DNA from: an uncultured Thalassolituus sp.
GTDB taxonomy: Bacteria > Pseudomonadota > Gammaproteobacteria > Pseudomonadales > Oceanobacteraceae
Length of the DNA stretch: 6,002 nt
Assembly (NCBI GenBank): GCA_913054055.1
Contig: CAJXIT010000230.1
Span: 1 to 6,002 of the forward strand
Direction of reading: 5' to 3'
In this document: in pieces, positions 1 to 5,427 of the stretch
Layout of the letters: each line of letters begins with the position of its first letter
Numbering within the stretch: the first letter of the stretch is position 1
The notes under the pieces: generated by a model
What the model was told of the DNA's origin: nothing
Seen by the model: the letters and a program-made list of their open reading frames with translations, nothing else
Database searches by the model: none
Program-made: the position numbers and the translations under genes

Positions 1-356
1 GCCTAATCATTACTAACTGTATTGTAATGGGTCGTGCTGAAGCATTTGCTATGAAAAACCCTCCAGGATTAAGCTTCCTAGACGGTATTGGTAATGGCTT
101 AGGTTACAGTGTTATTTTGATTTTCGTTGCAGTAATTCGTGAGCTGTTTGGCTCTGGTTCTTTACTTGGTTTCGAAATCTTACCTCTAGTAACTAATGGT
201 GGTTGGTACTACAGCAATGGCTTATTGCTATTACCTCCAAGTGCATTCTTTATTATTGGTTTGTTTATTTGGGCGTCTCGTACATTGATCCCTGCTCAAG
301 TTGAAAAGGCCGACTTCAAAATCCAGCCGAACACTGAAACTTCGGGGGCTCACTAA
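1..356 (+). CDS. nqrD: Na+-translocating NADH:quinone reductase subunit D (NqrD), 3' part
   Basis: This is an integral membrane subunit of the Na+-NQR complex, which oxidises NADH with ubiquinone and pumps Na+ across the inner membrane. The reading frame is open from base 3, and the visible 117 residues are the C-terminal half or more; the start lies upstream of the window. The first residues contain TNCIVMGRAEAFAMK, a hallmark of NqrD. By family knowledge, the Cys in TNC (bases 18-20) is one of the ligands of the iron centre shared between NqrD and NqrE inside the membrane. Hydrophobic stretches follow (VILIFVAVI and LLLLPPSAFFIIGLFIW), then a short hydrophilic tail. The stop codon overlaps the nqrE start (TAATG), which suggests translational coupling within the nqrABCDEF operon. 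The identification is secure; only the 5' end is missing. Confidence 0.97.
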   Translation, partial: LIITNCIVMGRAEAFAMKNPPGLSFLDGIGNGLGYSVILIFVAVIRELFGSGSLLGFEILPLVTNGGWYYSNGLLLLPPSAFFIIGLFIWASRTLIPAQVEKADFKIQPNTETSGAH

Positions 357-964
357 TGGAACATTATCTTTCTTTATTCGTGAAAGCGGTCTTTGTTGAG
401 AACATGGCGTTAGCCTTCTTCTTAGGCATGTGTACCTTCTTGGCAATTTCTAAAAAGATTCAAACGTCGTTAGGTTTGGGTATTGCGGTTATTGTTGTAC
501 TAATGATCACGGTGCCAGTTAATAACTTAATTTATACTTACTTGTTAAAAGAAGGTGCTCTAGCTTGGGCTGGTTATCCTGAAGTTGATTTAAGTTTCTT
601 GGGCCTGTTGAGCTATATCGGTGTAATTGCTGCGATGGTTCAAATCTTAGAGATGTTCTTGGATAAATATGTCCCGTCTTTGTATAACTCGTTAGGGGTA
701 TTCTTACCGCTGATTACGGTTAACTGTGCAATTATGGGTGCTTCTTTATTTATGGTTGAGCGTGATTATAACCTTGCTGAATCTACCGTTTACGGCGTTG
801 GTGCTGGTGTAGGCTGGGCATTGGCGATCACTGCGTTAGCAGGTATTCGTGAGAAGCTAAAATACAGTGATGTTCCAAAAGGCCTTGAAGGTCTTGGGAT
901 CACCTTTATGACAGTAGGCCTGATGTCTCTTGGCTTTATGTCATTCTCCGGCGTGTCTTTATAA
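356..964 (+). CDS. nqrE: Na+-translocating NADH:quinone reductase subunit E (NqrE)
   Basis: This is an integral membrane subunit of Na+-NQR, paralogous to NqrD, and the two pack as inverted partners around a shared iron centre. The product has 202 residues, close to the roughly 198 usual for the family. It begins MEHYLSLFVKAVFVENMALA and is strongly hydrophobic, consistent with six membrane segments. Two cysteines sit where the family has its metal ligands: Cys26 (FLGMCTFLA) and Cys124 (TVNCAIMGAS). The start ATG overlaps the nqrD stop by one base, with a GGGGG stretch at 344-348 as a plausible ribosome binding site. A small insertion around residues 65-78 (EGALAWAGYPEVDL) lies in a loop and explains the slightly greater length. 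nqrF follows after 12 bases. Confidence 0.97.
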   Translation: MEHYLSLFVKAVFVENMALAFFLGMCTFLAISKKIQTSLGLGIAVIVVLMITVPVNNLIYTYLLKEGALAWAGYPEVDLSFLGLLSYIGVIAAMVQILEMFLDKYVPSLYNSLGVFLPLITVNCAIMGASLFMVERDYNLAESTVYGVGAGVGWALAITALAGIREKLKYSDVPKGLEGLGITFMTVGLMSLGFMSFSGVSL

Positions 965-967
965 GGA
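963..967 (+). promoter_or_regulatory. Ribosome binding site of nqrF
   Basis: AAGGA lies nine bases before the nqrF ATG at 977 and overlaps the nqrE stop codon (TAA at 962-964). It supports the chosen nqrF start and close translational linkage of nqrE and nqrF. Confidence 0.7.
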
Positions 968-976
968 TGATGACAG

Positions 977-2209
977 ATGGGTGAATATACAGAAATTATA
1001 TTGGGCGTATTTATGTTTACCGCTGTGGTGCTTGCACTAGTAGCTGTAATCTTAACGGCCCGTGCCAAGCTAGTAAGCTCGGGGGAAGTAAAAATTGAAA
1101 TTAACGGCGATCCTGAAAAAACAATCACTGCAGCAGCAGGCGATAAGTTGCTTCAAACGCTTGCCAATAACGGTGTGTTTTTATCATCAGCTTGTGGTGG
1201 TGGTGGCACATGTGCTCAGTGTAAGTGTCAGGTTCATGAAGGTGGTGGCTCTATGCTGCCAACTGAAGAATCACACTTTACTAAGCGTGATGCTCGAGAA
1301 GGCTGGCGTTTATCGTGTCAGGTGCCAGTTAAGCAAGACATGAAAGTTGAAGTTGAAGATGAAGTGTTTGGTGTTAAGAAGTGGGAGTGTACGGTTGAAT
1401 CTAACCCTAACATGGCTACTTTCATCAAAGAACTTACGCTGAAGCTTCCTGATGGTGAGAATGTTGACTTCCGTGCAGGTGGTTATGTGCAGCTTGAGTG
1501 TCCTCCGTTTGAAATTAATTTTTCAGATTTTGATATTGAAGAAGAATATCGCGGCGACTGGGAGCACTTTAAGTTCTTTGACCTGAAAACGGTTAACAAA
1601 GAAACAACGATTCGTGCTTACTCTATGGCTAACTATCCAGAAGAGAAGGGCGTGGTTAAGTTTAATATTCGAATTGCGACACCGCCTCCAGGCGCAACCG
1701 GTATAAACCCGGGCATCATGTCAACTTACGTGTTTAACATGAAGCCAGGTGACACAGTAACGGTTTACGGGCCATTTGGTGAGTTCTTTGCTAAAGACAC
1801 GGATGCTGAAATGGTATTCATTGGTGGTGGTGCTGGTATGGCACCCATGCGTTCTCATATCTTTGATCAGCTTAAGCGCTTGAAATCAGATCGTAAGATC
1901 AGTTTTTGGTATGGAGCACGTTCCTTGAAGGAACTGTTCTATCAAGATGAATATGATGCGCTAGCCAAAGAGTTTCCAAACTTTGAATGGCATGTTGCTA
2001 TGTCAGATCCTCAGCCAGAGGATAACTGGGAAGGCATGACAGGCTTTATTCATAATGTTCTTTTAGAGGAGTATTTGAGTAAGCACCCTGCACCAGAAGA
2101 TTGTGAGTTCTACATGTGTGGACCGCCAATCATGAACCAGTCAGTAACGAATATGTTGCTAGATCTAGGTGTTGAGCCAGAAAATATAATGTTGGATGAC
2201 TTTGGTTAA
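977..2209 (+). CDS. nqrF: Na+-translocating NADH:quinone reductase subunit F (NqrF), NADH/FAD/2Fe-2S subunit
   Basis: This is the electron-entry subunit of Na+-NQR: it takes hydride from NADH onto FAD and passes electrons through a [2Fe-2S] cluster. The 410 residues match the usual family length. Visible in order are one N-terminal membrane helix (about residues 7-28), a ferredoxin-type domain with Cys73, Cys79, Cys82 and Cys114 as cluster ligands, the FAD-binding RAYS motif at 213-216, the nucleotide-binding GGGAGMAP at 283-290, the CGPPIM motif at 381-386, and a C-terminal DDFG whose Phe409 is expected to stack on the flavin. An additional Cys84 (CKC) lies beside the cluster ligands. The start ATG has an AAGGA ribosome binding site at 963-967, nine bases upstream. 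This is the last gene of the operon and is followed directly by a terminator. Confidence 0.98.
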   Translation: MGEYTEIILGVFMFTAVVLALVAVILTARAKLVSSGEVKIEINGDPEKTITAAAGDKLLQTLANNGVFLSSACGGGGTCAQCKCQVHEGGGSMLPTEESHFTKRDAREGWRLSCQVPVKQDMKVEVEDEVFGVKKWECTVESNPNMATFIKELTLKLPDGENVDFRAGGYVQLECPPFEINFSDFDIEEEYRGDWEHFKFFDLKTVNKETTIRAYSMANYPEEKGVVKFNIRIATPPPGATGINPGIMSTYVFNMKPGDTVTVYGPFGEFFAKDTDAEMVFIGGGAGMAPMRSHIFDQLKRLKSDRKISFWYGARSLKELFYQDEYDALAKEFPNFEWHVAMSDPQPEDNWEGMTGFIHNVLLEEYLSKHPAPEDCEFYMCGPPIMNQSVTNMLLDLGVEPENIMLDDFG

Positions 2210-2232
2210 ACCTTAAGTTTTCTGAATATAAT
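2202..2232 (+). promoter_or_regulatory. Candidate promoter for yjbQ, overlapping the nqrF end and terminator
   Basis: A perfect TATAAT sits at 2227-2232. The upstream match is poor: TTGGTT at 2202-2207 with a 19-base spacer, 3 of 6 matches to TTGACA. A transcript would start near 2239, inside the left arm of the nqr terminator stem. It would therefore lack the GC pairs of the hairpin and could read into yjbQ. This is inferred from sequence match only; in A+T-rich DNA such a -10 hexamer can occur by chance. Confidence 0.3.
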
Positions 2233-2268
2233 AAGCCCATAAAAACTTGTTTTTATGGGTTTTTTTTT
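2233..2268 (+). terminator. Strong intrinsic terminator of the nqr operon
   Basis: A perfect 10-bp inverted repeat, CCCATAAAAA (2236-2245) and TTTTTATGGG (2250-2259), encloses the loop CTTG and is followed by nine T residues (2260-2268). Bases AAG (2233-2235) can extend the pairing into the T tract. It begins 24 bases after the nqrF stop codon and is the expected transcription end for nqrABCDEF. Confidence 0.92.
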
Positions 2269-2282
2269 GCCTAACTTTCTAT

Positions 2283-2287
2283 GGGGG
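2283..2287 (+). promoter_or_regulatory. Probable ribosome binding site of yjbQ
   Basis: GGGGG lies six bases before the GTG at 2294. It decides in favour of a GTG start over the in-frame ATG at 2255, which lies within the terminator stem, and over the ATG at 2300. Confidence 0.5.
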
Positions 2288-2293
2288 TTGAAT

Positions 2294-2716
2294 GTGTGGA
2301 TGCAAAAAAGCATTTATCTAAGTGAAAAGGTAAAGGGAGTTCACTTAATTACTGATGAATTATTATCTCAATTACCGGAACTTAATAGCTTGGATATGGG
2401 TGTCGCTTATTTCTTTTTAAAACACACTTCAGCCGGTTTAACCATTAATGAGAATGCTGATAAGACTGTTAGAACGGACTTTCATGAGTATATTCAGCGA
2501 TTGGTTCCTGATGATTTAGACTACTTTGAGCACACTCTAGAAGGCAGTGATGACATGCCGGCTCACATAAAAAGCTCTCTATTTGGCTCTCACGTCACCA
2601 TTCCGGTGGCTAATGGCTGTTTAAATATGGGGGTTTGGCAGGGTATCTATTTGGGAGAATTTCGAAATTACGGTGGTGTAAGAGAAATAGTGGTAACTTT
2701 GCACGGCATGCCTTGA
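2294..2716 (+). CDS. yjbQ: YjbQ/UPF0047 family protein (secondary thiamine-phosphate synthase family)
   Basis: This is a small soluble protein of the UPF0047 family. The E. coli member YjbQ has weak thiamine-phosphate synthase activity, but the physiological role of the family is unsettled. From the GTG start the product has 140 residues, close to E. coli YjbQ, and its N-terminus (M)WMQKSIYLS aligns with the WYQKTLTLS-type start of that family. Conserved features are HTSAGLTINEN (44-54), DDMPAHIKSS (86-95, with His91) and WQGIYLGEFRN (115-125). The His residues probably form the family's metal or active site. The frame stays open upstream to an ATG at 2255, but that start lies in the nqr terminator hairpin and adds an unconserved hydrophobic leader, so I rejected it. 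The gene probably has its own promoter. No riboswitch fits in the short leader. Confidence 0.92.
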   Translation: MWMQKSIYLSEKVKGVHLITDELLSQLPELNSLDMGVAYFFLKHTSAGLTINENADKTVRTDFHEYIQRLVPDDLDYFEHTLEGSDDMPAHIKSSLFGSHVTIPVANGCLNMGVWQGIYLGEFRNYGGVREIVVTLHGMP

Positions 2717-2859
2717 ATTATGGTATTGTTTATCTAAGTAAAAAGTATGCCAACTGTGTAACATAATTGAAAAAAAATGTTAATTCTGGTTGAAAAATAA
2801 TCTATATGGGTTATTACTATAGTTACAGGCTAAAATACAGAGTTTTTTACATTGTTAAT

Positions 2860-3252
2860 ATGAACATGAAAGCAATCAATACTTTAGAGCAAGAATCCAG
2901 TTTTACTGTCGATGCCATTATCAGTGACGACGATAGTGCAGTGTCTATGGCGGGATTTAGTATTTCTCCTCGTGGTATGTCAACTCATTGCAGTTCAGAA
3001 CAAATTGCCTTGCTACATAATATCGAAGATGACGGTTGCCAGTCTCGTTATCAGCAATTATTGGTGGTCCTTAATCTGAATTTTAAGAGTGGCGAGATGA
3101 TTCAGTTAGAAACATCTGCTCAAATTCAAAGTATTCGTCGAATCTCTCAAACTGAATTTGAAGTGAATATGGGGTTCACCGGGATGGTTCAAGATGGTTA
3201 CCGACATATTTCTCGTTATATGGAAGATTTGTCTTCAACAGAAACCGAGTAG
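2860..3252 (+). CDS. Small protein with a degenerate PilZ-like domain (tentative)
   Basis: This is a protein of about 130 residues, probably cytoplasmic, with no signal peptide or membrane segment. I do not recognise it firmly. The layout recalls a PilZ domain: a beta-rich start, a GFSISPRGMS segment at residues 32-41 resembling the DxSxxG loop, alternating hydrophobic strands (LLVVLNLNF, IQSIRRIS), and a closing VNMGFTGMVQDGYRHISRYM segment (102-121) typical of the last strand and helix. The usual c-di-GMP-binding RxxxR is not visible and the Asp/Asn of the loop is replaced, so nucleotide binding is doubtful. The start is uncertain. ATGs at 2860 and 2866 give compact proteins; an in-frame ATG at 2806 would add 18 residues rich in Tyr and Arg. 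None has a good ribosome binding site. The 3' end overlaps the convergent yigZ by 37 bp. Confidence 0.6.
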   Translation: MNMKAINTLEQESSFTVDAIISDDDSAVSMAGFSISPRGMSTHCSSEQIALLHNIEDDGCQSRYQQLLVVLNLNFKSGEMIQLETSAQIQSIRRISQTEFEVNMGFTGMVQDGYRHISRYMEDLSSTETE

Positions 3253-3815
3253 GGTAACCTTAGGTTAGAAATAACATGTGCTGGTACGCTACATTCGAGT
3301 CTAACTTTCTCACTATATATTACGTTTAGAATCTTTCCTTGTGCGTTTTCAATGCATTTTCTTACCTCTGCTTCCAACTCAAAGCTTGTGTTTAAAGTGA
3401 TCGATTCCATTTCAATTCGTTTCTTGGTTTCCAGTTTGATCAGAACTTGCCTGGCTGCATCACCATAAGCTCTTGCTAGACCACCAGTCCCCAGTTTTGT
3501 ACCACCAAAATAGCGAACGACTACAAGTGTGACTTCACCTACTTGGCTGTGTTTTAAATGTGTGAATATAGGCATGCCAGCGGTGCCGCTGGGCTCGTTG
3601 TCGTCACTGAATCCATATAGGTTGCTGTCAGTTGGTTTACCTGCAATATAGGCATAGCAGTGGTGCCGAGCGTCTGGATATTGGTTTTTTAAAGAATGTA
3701 TAAAGGCTTTTGCTTCTTCAGTACCCTCAGTATGGCGAGCGAATGCTAAAAACTCACTGCGTTTTACGATTACTTCGGCATGAGCATCTTGTGCGGGAAT
3801 GAGGTATTCAGCCAT
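3216..3815 (-). CDS. yigZ: YigZ family protein (IMPACT/UPF0029)
   Basis: This is a 199-residue soluble protein of the YigZ/IMPACT family. The eukaryotic relatives modulate translation control through Gcn2; the bacterial role is not settled. The N-terminal domain carries the signature blocks PDARHHCYAYIAG (47-59), GFSDDNEPSGTAGMPI (68-83) and VVRYFGGTKLGTGGLARAYG (99-118). A smaller C-terminal domain with ferredoxin-like alternation (residues 136-195) follows. The start MAEYLIPA aligns with E. coli YigZ (MESWLIPA). The ATG overlaps the last codons of rlmG by 8 bp, and a GAAGG lies close upstream at 3819-3823, suggesting translational coupling. The stop lies inside the 3' end of the opposite PilZ-like gene. 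No terminator is visible beyond it, so the end of this transcript is unclear. Confidence 0.95.
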   Translation of the reverse strand: MAEYLIPAQDAHAEVIVKRSEFLAFARHTEGTEEAKAFIHSLKNQYPDARHHCYAYIAGKPTDSNLYGFSDDNEPSGTAGMPIFTHLKHSQVGEVTLVVVRYFGGTKLGTGGLARAYGDAARQVLIKLETKKRIEMESITLNTSFELEAEVRKCIENAQGKILNVIYSEKVRLECSVPAHVISNLRLPYSVSVEDKSSI

Positions 3816-4905
3816 AAGCCTTCAATAATATGAATTTGCTATTAGCGGCTATCGTCTCAACGTGTTTGAAGTACTTTTTAAGTGAAGCATGGTAACCAAG
3901 GTGGCGGTTACCAATGATGAACACATTACCTTGTGGCTTTAAGTGTTGCTTGGCATCACTGAATAATCTTTTTGCAATATGGTCCCCAACCGTGTGTTCT
4001 TCATGGAATGGGGGGTTGCAAATTATTAAATCAAAATACTCTTGGCTATTTGATAGGCCGTCTTCCCAGCTAAATTTTACATTAGATTGCTGGTTTAATG
4101 CGCACGATCGCTGGCTACTATCCACTGCCATGTAAGACTCATCAAAGAAATGCACTTGGCTTTCTGGGTGCTTATTTAAGTAAGCAAGTCCAAGTATGCC
4201 GCTACCCGAGCATAAATCTGCCACCTGTTGCTTCTTTGGCAGGCTATTGATGTTATCAATAACAAAAGCTGCGCCAGGATCTAGCTTATCCCTGCCAAAA
4301 ACATTGGCATGTGAGCTTAGTTTTATACTGCCAAATGTGTTGTTTTTTGGGTAGGGACAGCTAATGGCTTTGGTAATGCTTAGTTCATAAATAGTGGCTT
4401 TTTTCTTAAAAGGGAGGCGATTCACTTCACCAAATTTTTGTAAAAAAGGCAGAATATTTTTGGGAAGGTGTTTCATCATTCCTGCAATTTTTACGTTTCT
4501 GATGTTTAAATCAGAGCATTTTTTTAGTAAAAAAGTTAAGTAACTAAGATTCTTGGGAAGTTTTATTAAAGCTTGGTTAATGCCTTGCTCTACTGCCCAG
4601 TCTTCAACCGGGTTATAGCAAGGAAAGCGATGTGCTATTTGGTTTTCAGTTAGGTTTTTATTGAGTGATTGATGAGCACAATAGCTATCGCTAACCCATG
4701 CGACGGTTTGCACGTTTAGACATGTGCCTAGGGCGCCAAATTGATCATTTAATATGAGCAGGGGTTCTTCTGGGTTATTCGATAGTTGCAATTGAATGAG
4801 GTACTCATCTGCAGCATCCCACGCCCTTAGCGGTTGTTTGGGGTTGGTGCCAGGGCGAATGAGTGTATATGCCCCTGCAAGGCTTTCGAAACAGTTGCTT
4901 GACAT
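3808..4905 (-). CDS. rlmG: 23S rRNA (guanine-N2)-methyltransferase RlmG
   Basis: This is an S-adenosylmethionine-dependent enzyme. The E. coli counterpart makes m2G1835 in 23S rRNA, acting on naked RNA during ribosome assembly. The 365 residues match the family's two-domain plan: a degenerate N-terminal methyltransferase-like domain (LRAWDAADEYL at 26-36, LILNDQFGAL at 50-59, LIKLPKNLSYL at 113-123) and a catalytic C-terminal domain. The latter shows HANVFGRDKLDPGAAF (199-214), SAM motif I DLCSGSGILGL (230-240), FFDES (253-257), catalytic NPPFH (297-301), and a final IGNRHLGYH...NSKFILLKA block. Motif I differs from the DLGCGNG of E. coli RlmG but keeps the glycines. RsmC is the nearest alternative; the AWDAADEYL start and the C-terminal block favour RlmG. 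The gene follows its upstream neighbour after 8 bases and has no good ribosome binding site of its own. Confidence 0.94.
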   Translation of the reverse strand: MSSNCFESLAGAYTLIRPGTNPKQPLRAWDAADEYLIQLQLSNNPEEPLLILNDQFGALGTCLNVQTVAWVSDSYCAHQSLNKNLTENQIAHRFPCYNPVEDWAVEQGINQALIKLPKNLSYLTFLLKKCSDLNIRNVKIAGMMKHLPKNILPFLQKFGEVNRLPFKKKATIYELSITKAISCPYPKNNTFGSIKLSSHANVFGRDKLDPGAAFVIDNINSLPKKQQVADLCSGSGILGLAYLNKHPESQVHFFDESYMAVDSSQRSCALNQQSNVKFSWEDGLSNSQEYFDLIICNPPFHEEHTVGDHIAKRLFSDAKQHLKPQGNVFIIGNRHLGYHASLKKYFKHVETIAANSKFILLKAYG

Positions 4906-4913
4906 CTGAGTAG

Positions 4914-5297
4914 CTAGAAAGTGTTTGAAGAGTTGTCAGGGTTCTCTAGTTGATCCCATAGGTCATCTTCTGATGTTGTCTCTGGTGTCTCGATTGATGT
5001 GTCTAATGCATCTTTTTCGATTGAAGTTGGCTCGATAGGTTCTAGAGCGTTTTGTTGTTCAGTTTCGGAAGTGGCTATTGCTTGAGTTTTCTTTGGCTCT
5101 TTAGTTGCGCCTTCAGGTTGTTTGTCATCAAGCATCTTTTGATACACAGAGCGCTGTCGCTGAGGCTTACTCGTTTTGGAGTTTGCTTTTTTGCGAGCCT
5201 TATTTTGCTTGTTTTCTAGTTTAGTACGCTCTTTAGAGCCGGTTTTTACACCGCCTGTAACACGTTTTAATGAGCGAGACTTTTTATTGCGAGACAT
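4914..5297 (-). CDS. Small Lys-rich, probably disordered protein; possibly YihI-like
   Basis: This is a 127-residue low-complexity hydrophilic protein with no membrane segment. The N-terminal half (MSRNKKSRSLKRVTGG, then many Lys, Arg, Gln) is strongly basic. The half after residue 80 is rich in Glu, Asp, Thr and Ser and ends in DDLWDQLENPDNSSNTF. The charge layout and the SRxKKSR start resemble YihI of Vibrio-type bacteria, an activator of the ribosome-assembly GTPase Der, but no conserved block can be aligned with confidence, so no symbol is given. The basic half would suit RNA or ribosome binding (inference). The ATG at 5297 has an AGGT ribosome binding site at 5305-5308 and a candidate promoter upstream. 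It is the first gene of a probable operon with rlmG and yigZ. Confidence 0.75.
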   Translation of the reverse strand: MSRNKKSRSLKRVTGGVKTGSKERTKLENKQNKARKKANSKTSKPQRQRSVYQKMLDDKQPEGATKEPKKTQAIATSETEQQNALEPIEPTSIEKDALDTSIETPETTSEDDLWDQLENPDNSSNTF

Positions 5298-5324
5298 CTT
5301 AAATACCTGTGTGTAAGCCTTTCT

Positions 5325-5353
5325 ATTCTAGCATGTTGCAGCTTGGCCGTGAA
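5325..5353 (-). promoter_or_regulatory. Candidate promoter for the minus-strand operon (YihI-like, rlmG, yigZ)
   Basis: Read on the minus strand, TTCACG (5348-5353; 4 of 6 matches to TTGACA) is separated by exactly 17 bases from TAGAAT (5325-5330; 5 of 6 to TATAAT). TG lies one base before the -10, giving an extended -10 element. The predicted transcript starts about 20 bases before the ATG at 5297. Spacing and position are good, but this is sequence match only. Confidence 0.5.
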
Positions 5354-5393
5354 TGAAGAAATTAGGGGTAATACTTAAATGTGAGAATATCTG

Positions 5394-5399
5394 TATAAT
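5394..5399 (+). promoter_or_regulatory. Candidate -10 element of the AEC transporter gene
   Basis: A perfect TATAAT lies 28 bases before the GTG start. No good -35 hexamer is found at normal spacing (ATACTT or TACTTA at best), so the promoter may be weak or activator-dependent. The resulting leader would be about 20 bases long. Confidence 0.45.
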
Positions 5400-5415
5400 T
5401 TAGGCCAATTCTAAC

Positions 5416-5422
5416 AGGAGGT
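5416..5422 (+). promoter_or_regulatory. Strong ribosome binding site setting the GTG start of the AEC transporter
   Basis: AGGAGGT, close to the full anti-16S complement, lies five bases before GTG at 5428. It is the best ribosome binding site in the window and fixes the start, since no ATG occurs in frame near this position. Confidence 0.85.
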
Positions 5423-5427
5423 AGTAA

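Noticed and set aside
231..446. Minus-strand frame of 71 codons
   Set aside because: It is opposite the nqrD/nqrE junction, where both true genes are unmistakable.
790..1128. Open frame of 112 codons on the minus strand
   Set aside because: It lies opposite the end of nqrE and the start of nqrF, both certain genes; its product resembles no family I recognise and it lacks a ribosome binding site. A shadow.
1095..1343. Plus-strand frame of 82 codons inside nqrF
   Set aside because: It overlaps the ferredoxin domain of nqrF in another frame, with no independent start signals.
2260..2293. TPP riboswitch upstream of the thiamine-linked yjbQ gene
   Set aside because: Only about 34 bases separate the terminator hairpin from the start codon, and no thi-box sequence is present.
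2759..2782. TAACAT...ATGTTA inverted repeat as a terminator of yjbQ
   Set aside because: The stem is only six A+T-rich pairs around a 12-base loop with no T tract after it; it could be a weak operator but is not supported as a terminator.
2790..2836. Promoter for the PilZ-like gene (TTGAAA at 2790-2795, TAAAAT at 2831-2836)
   Set aside because: The spacing between these is 35 bases; TATTAC at 2812-2817 is the only -10 at proper spacing and matches 4 of 6, which is near background in this A+T-rich stretch.
3914..4135. Plus-strand frame of 73 codons
   Set aside because: It is opposite the conserved catalytic domain of rlmG; no start signals.
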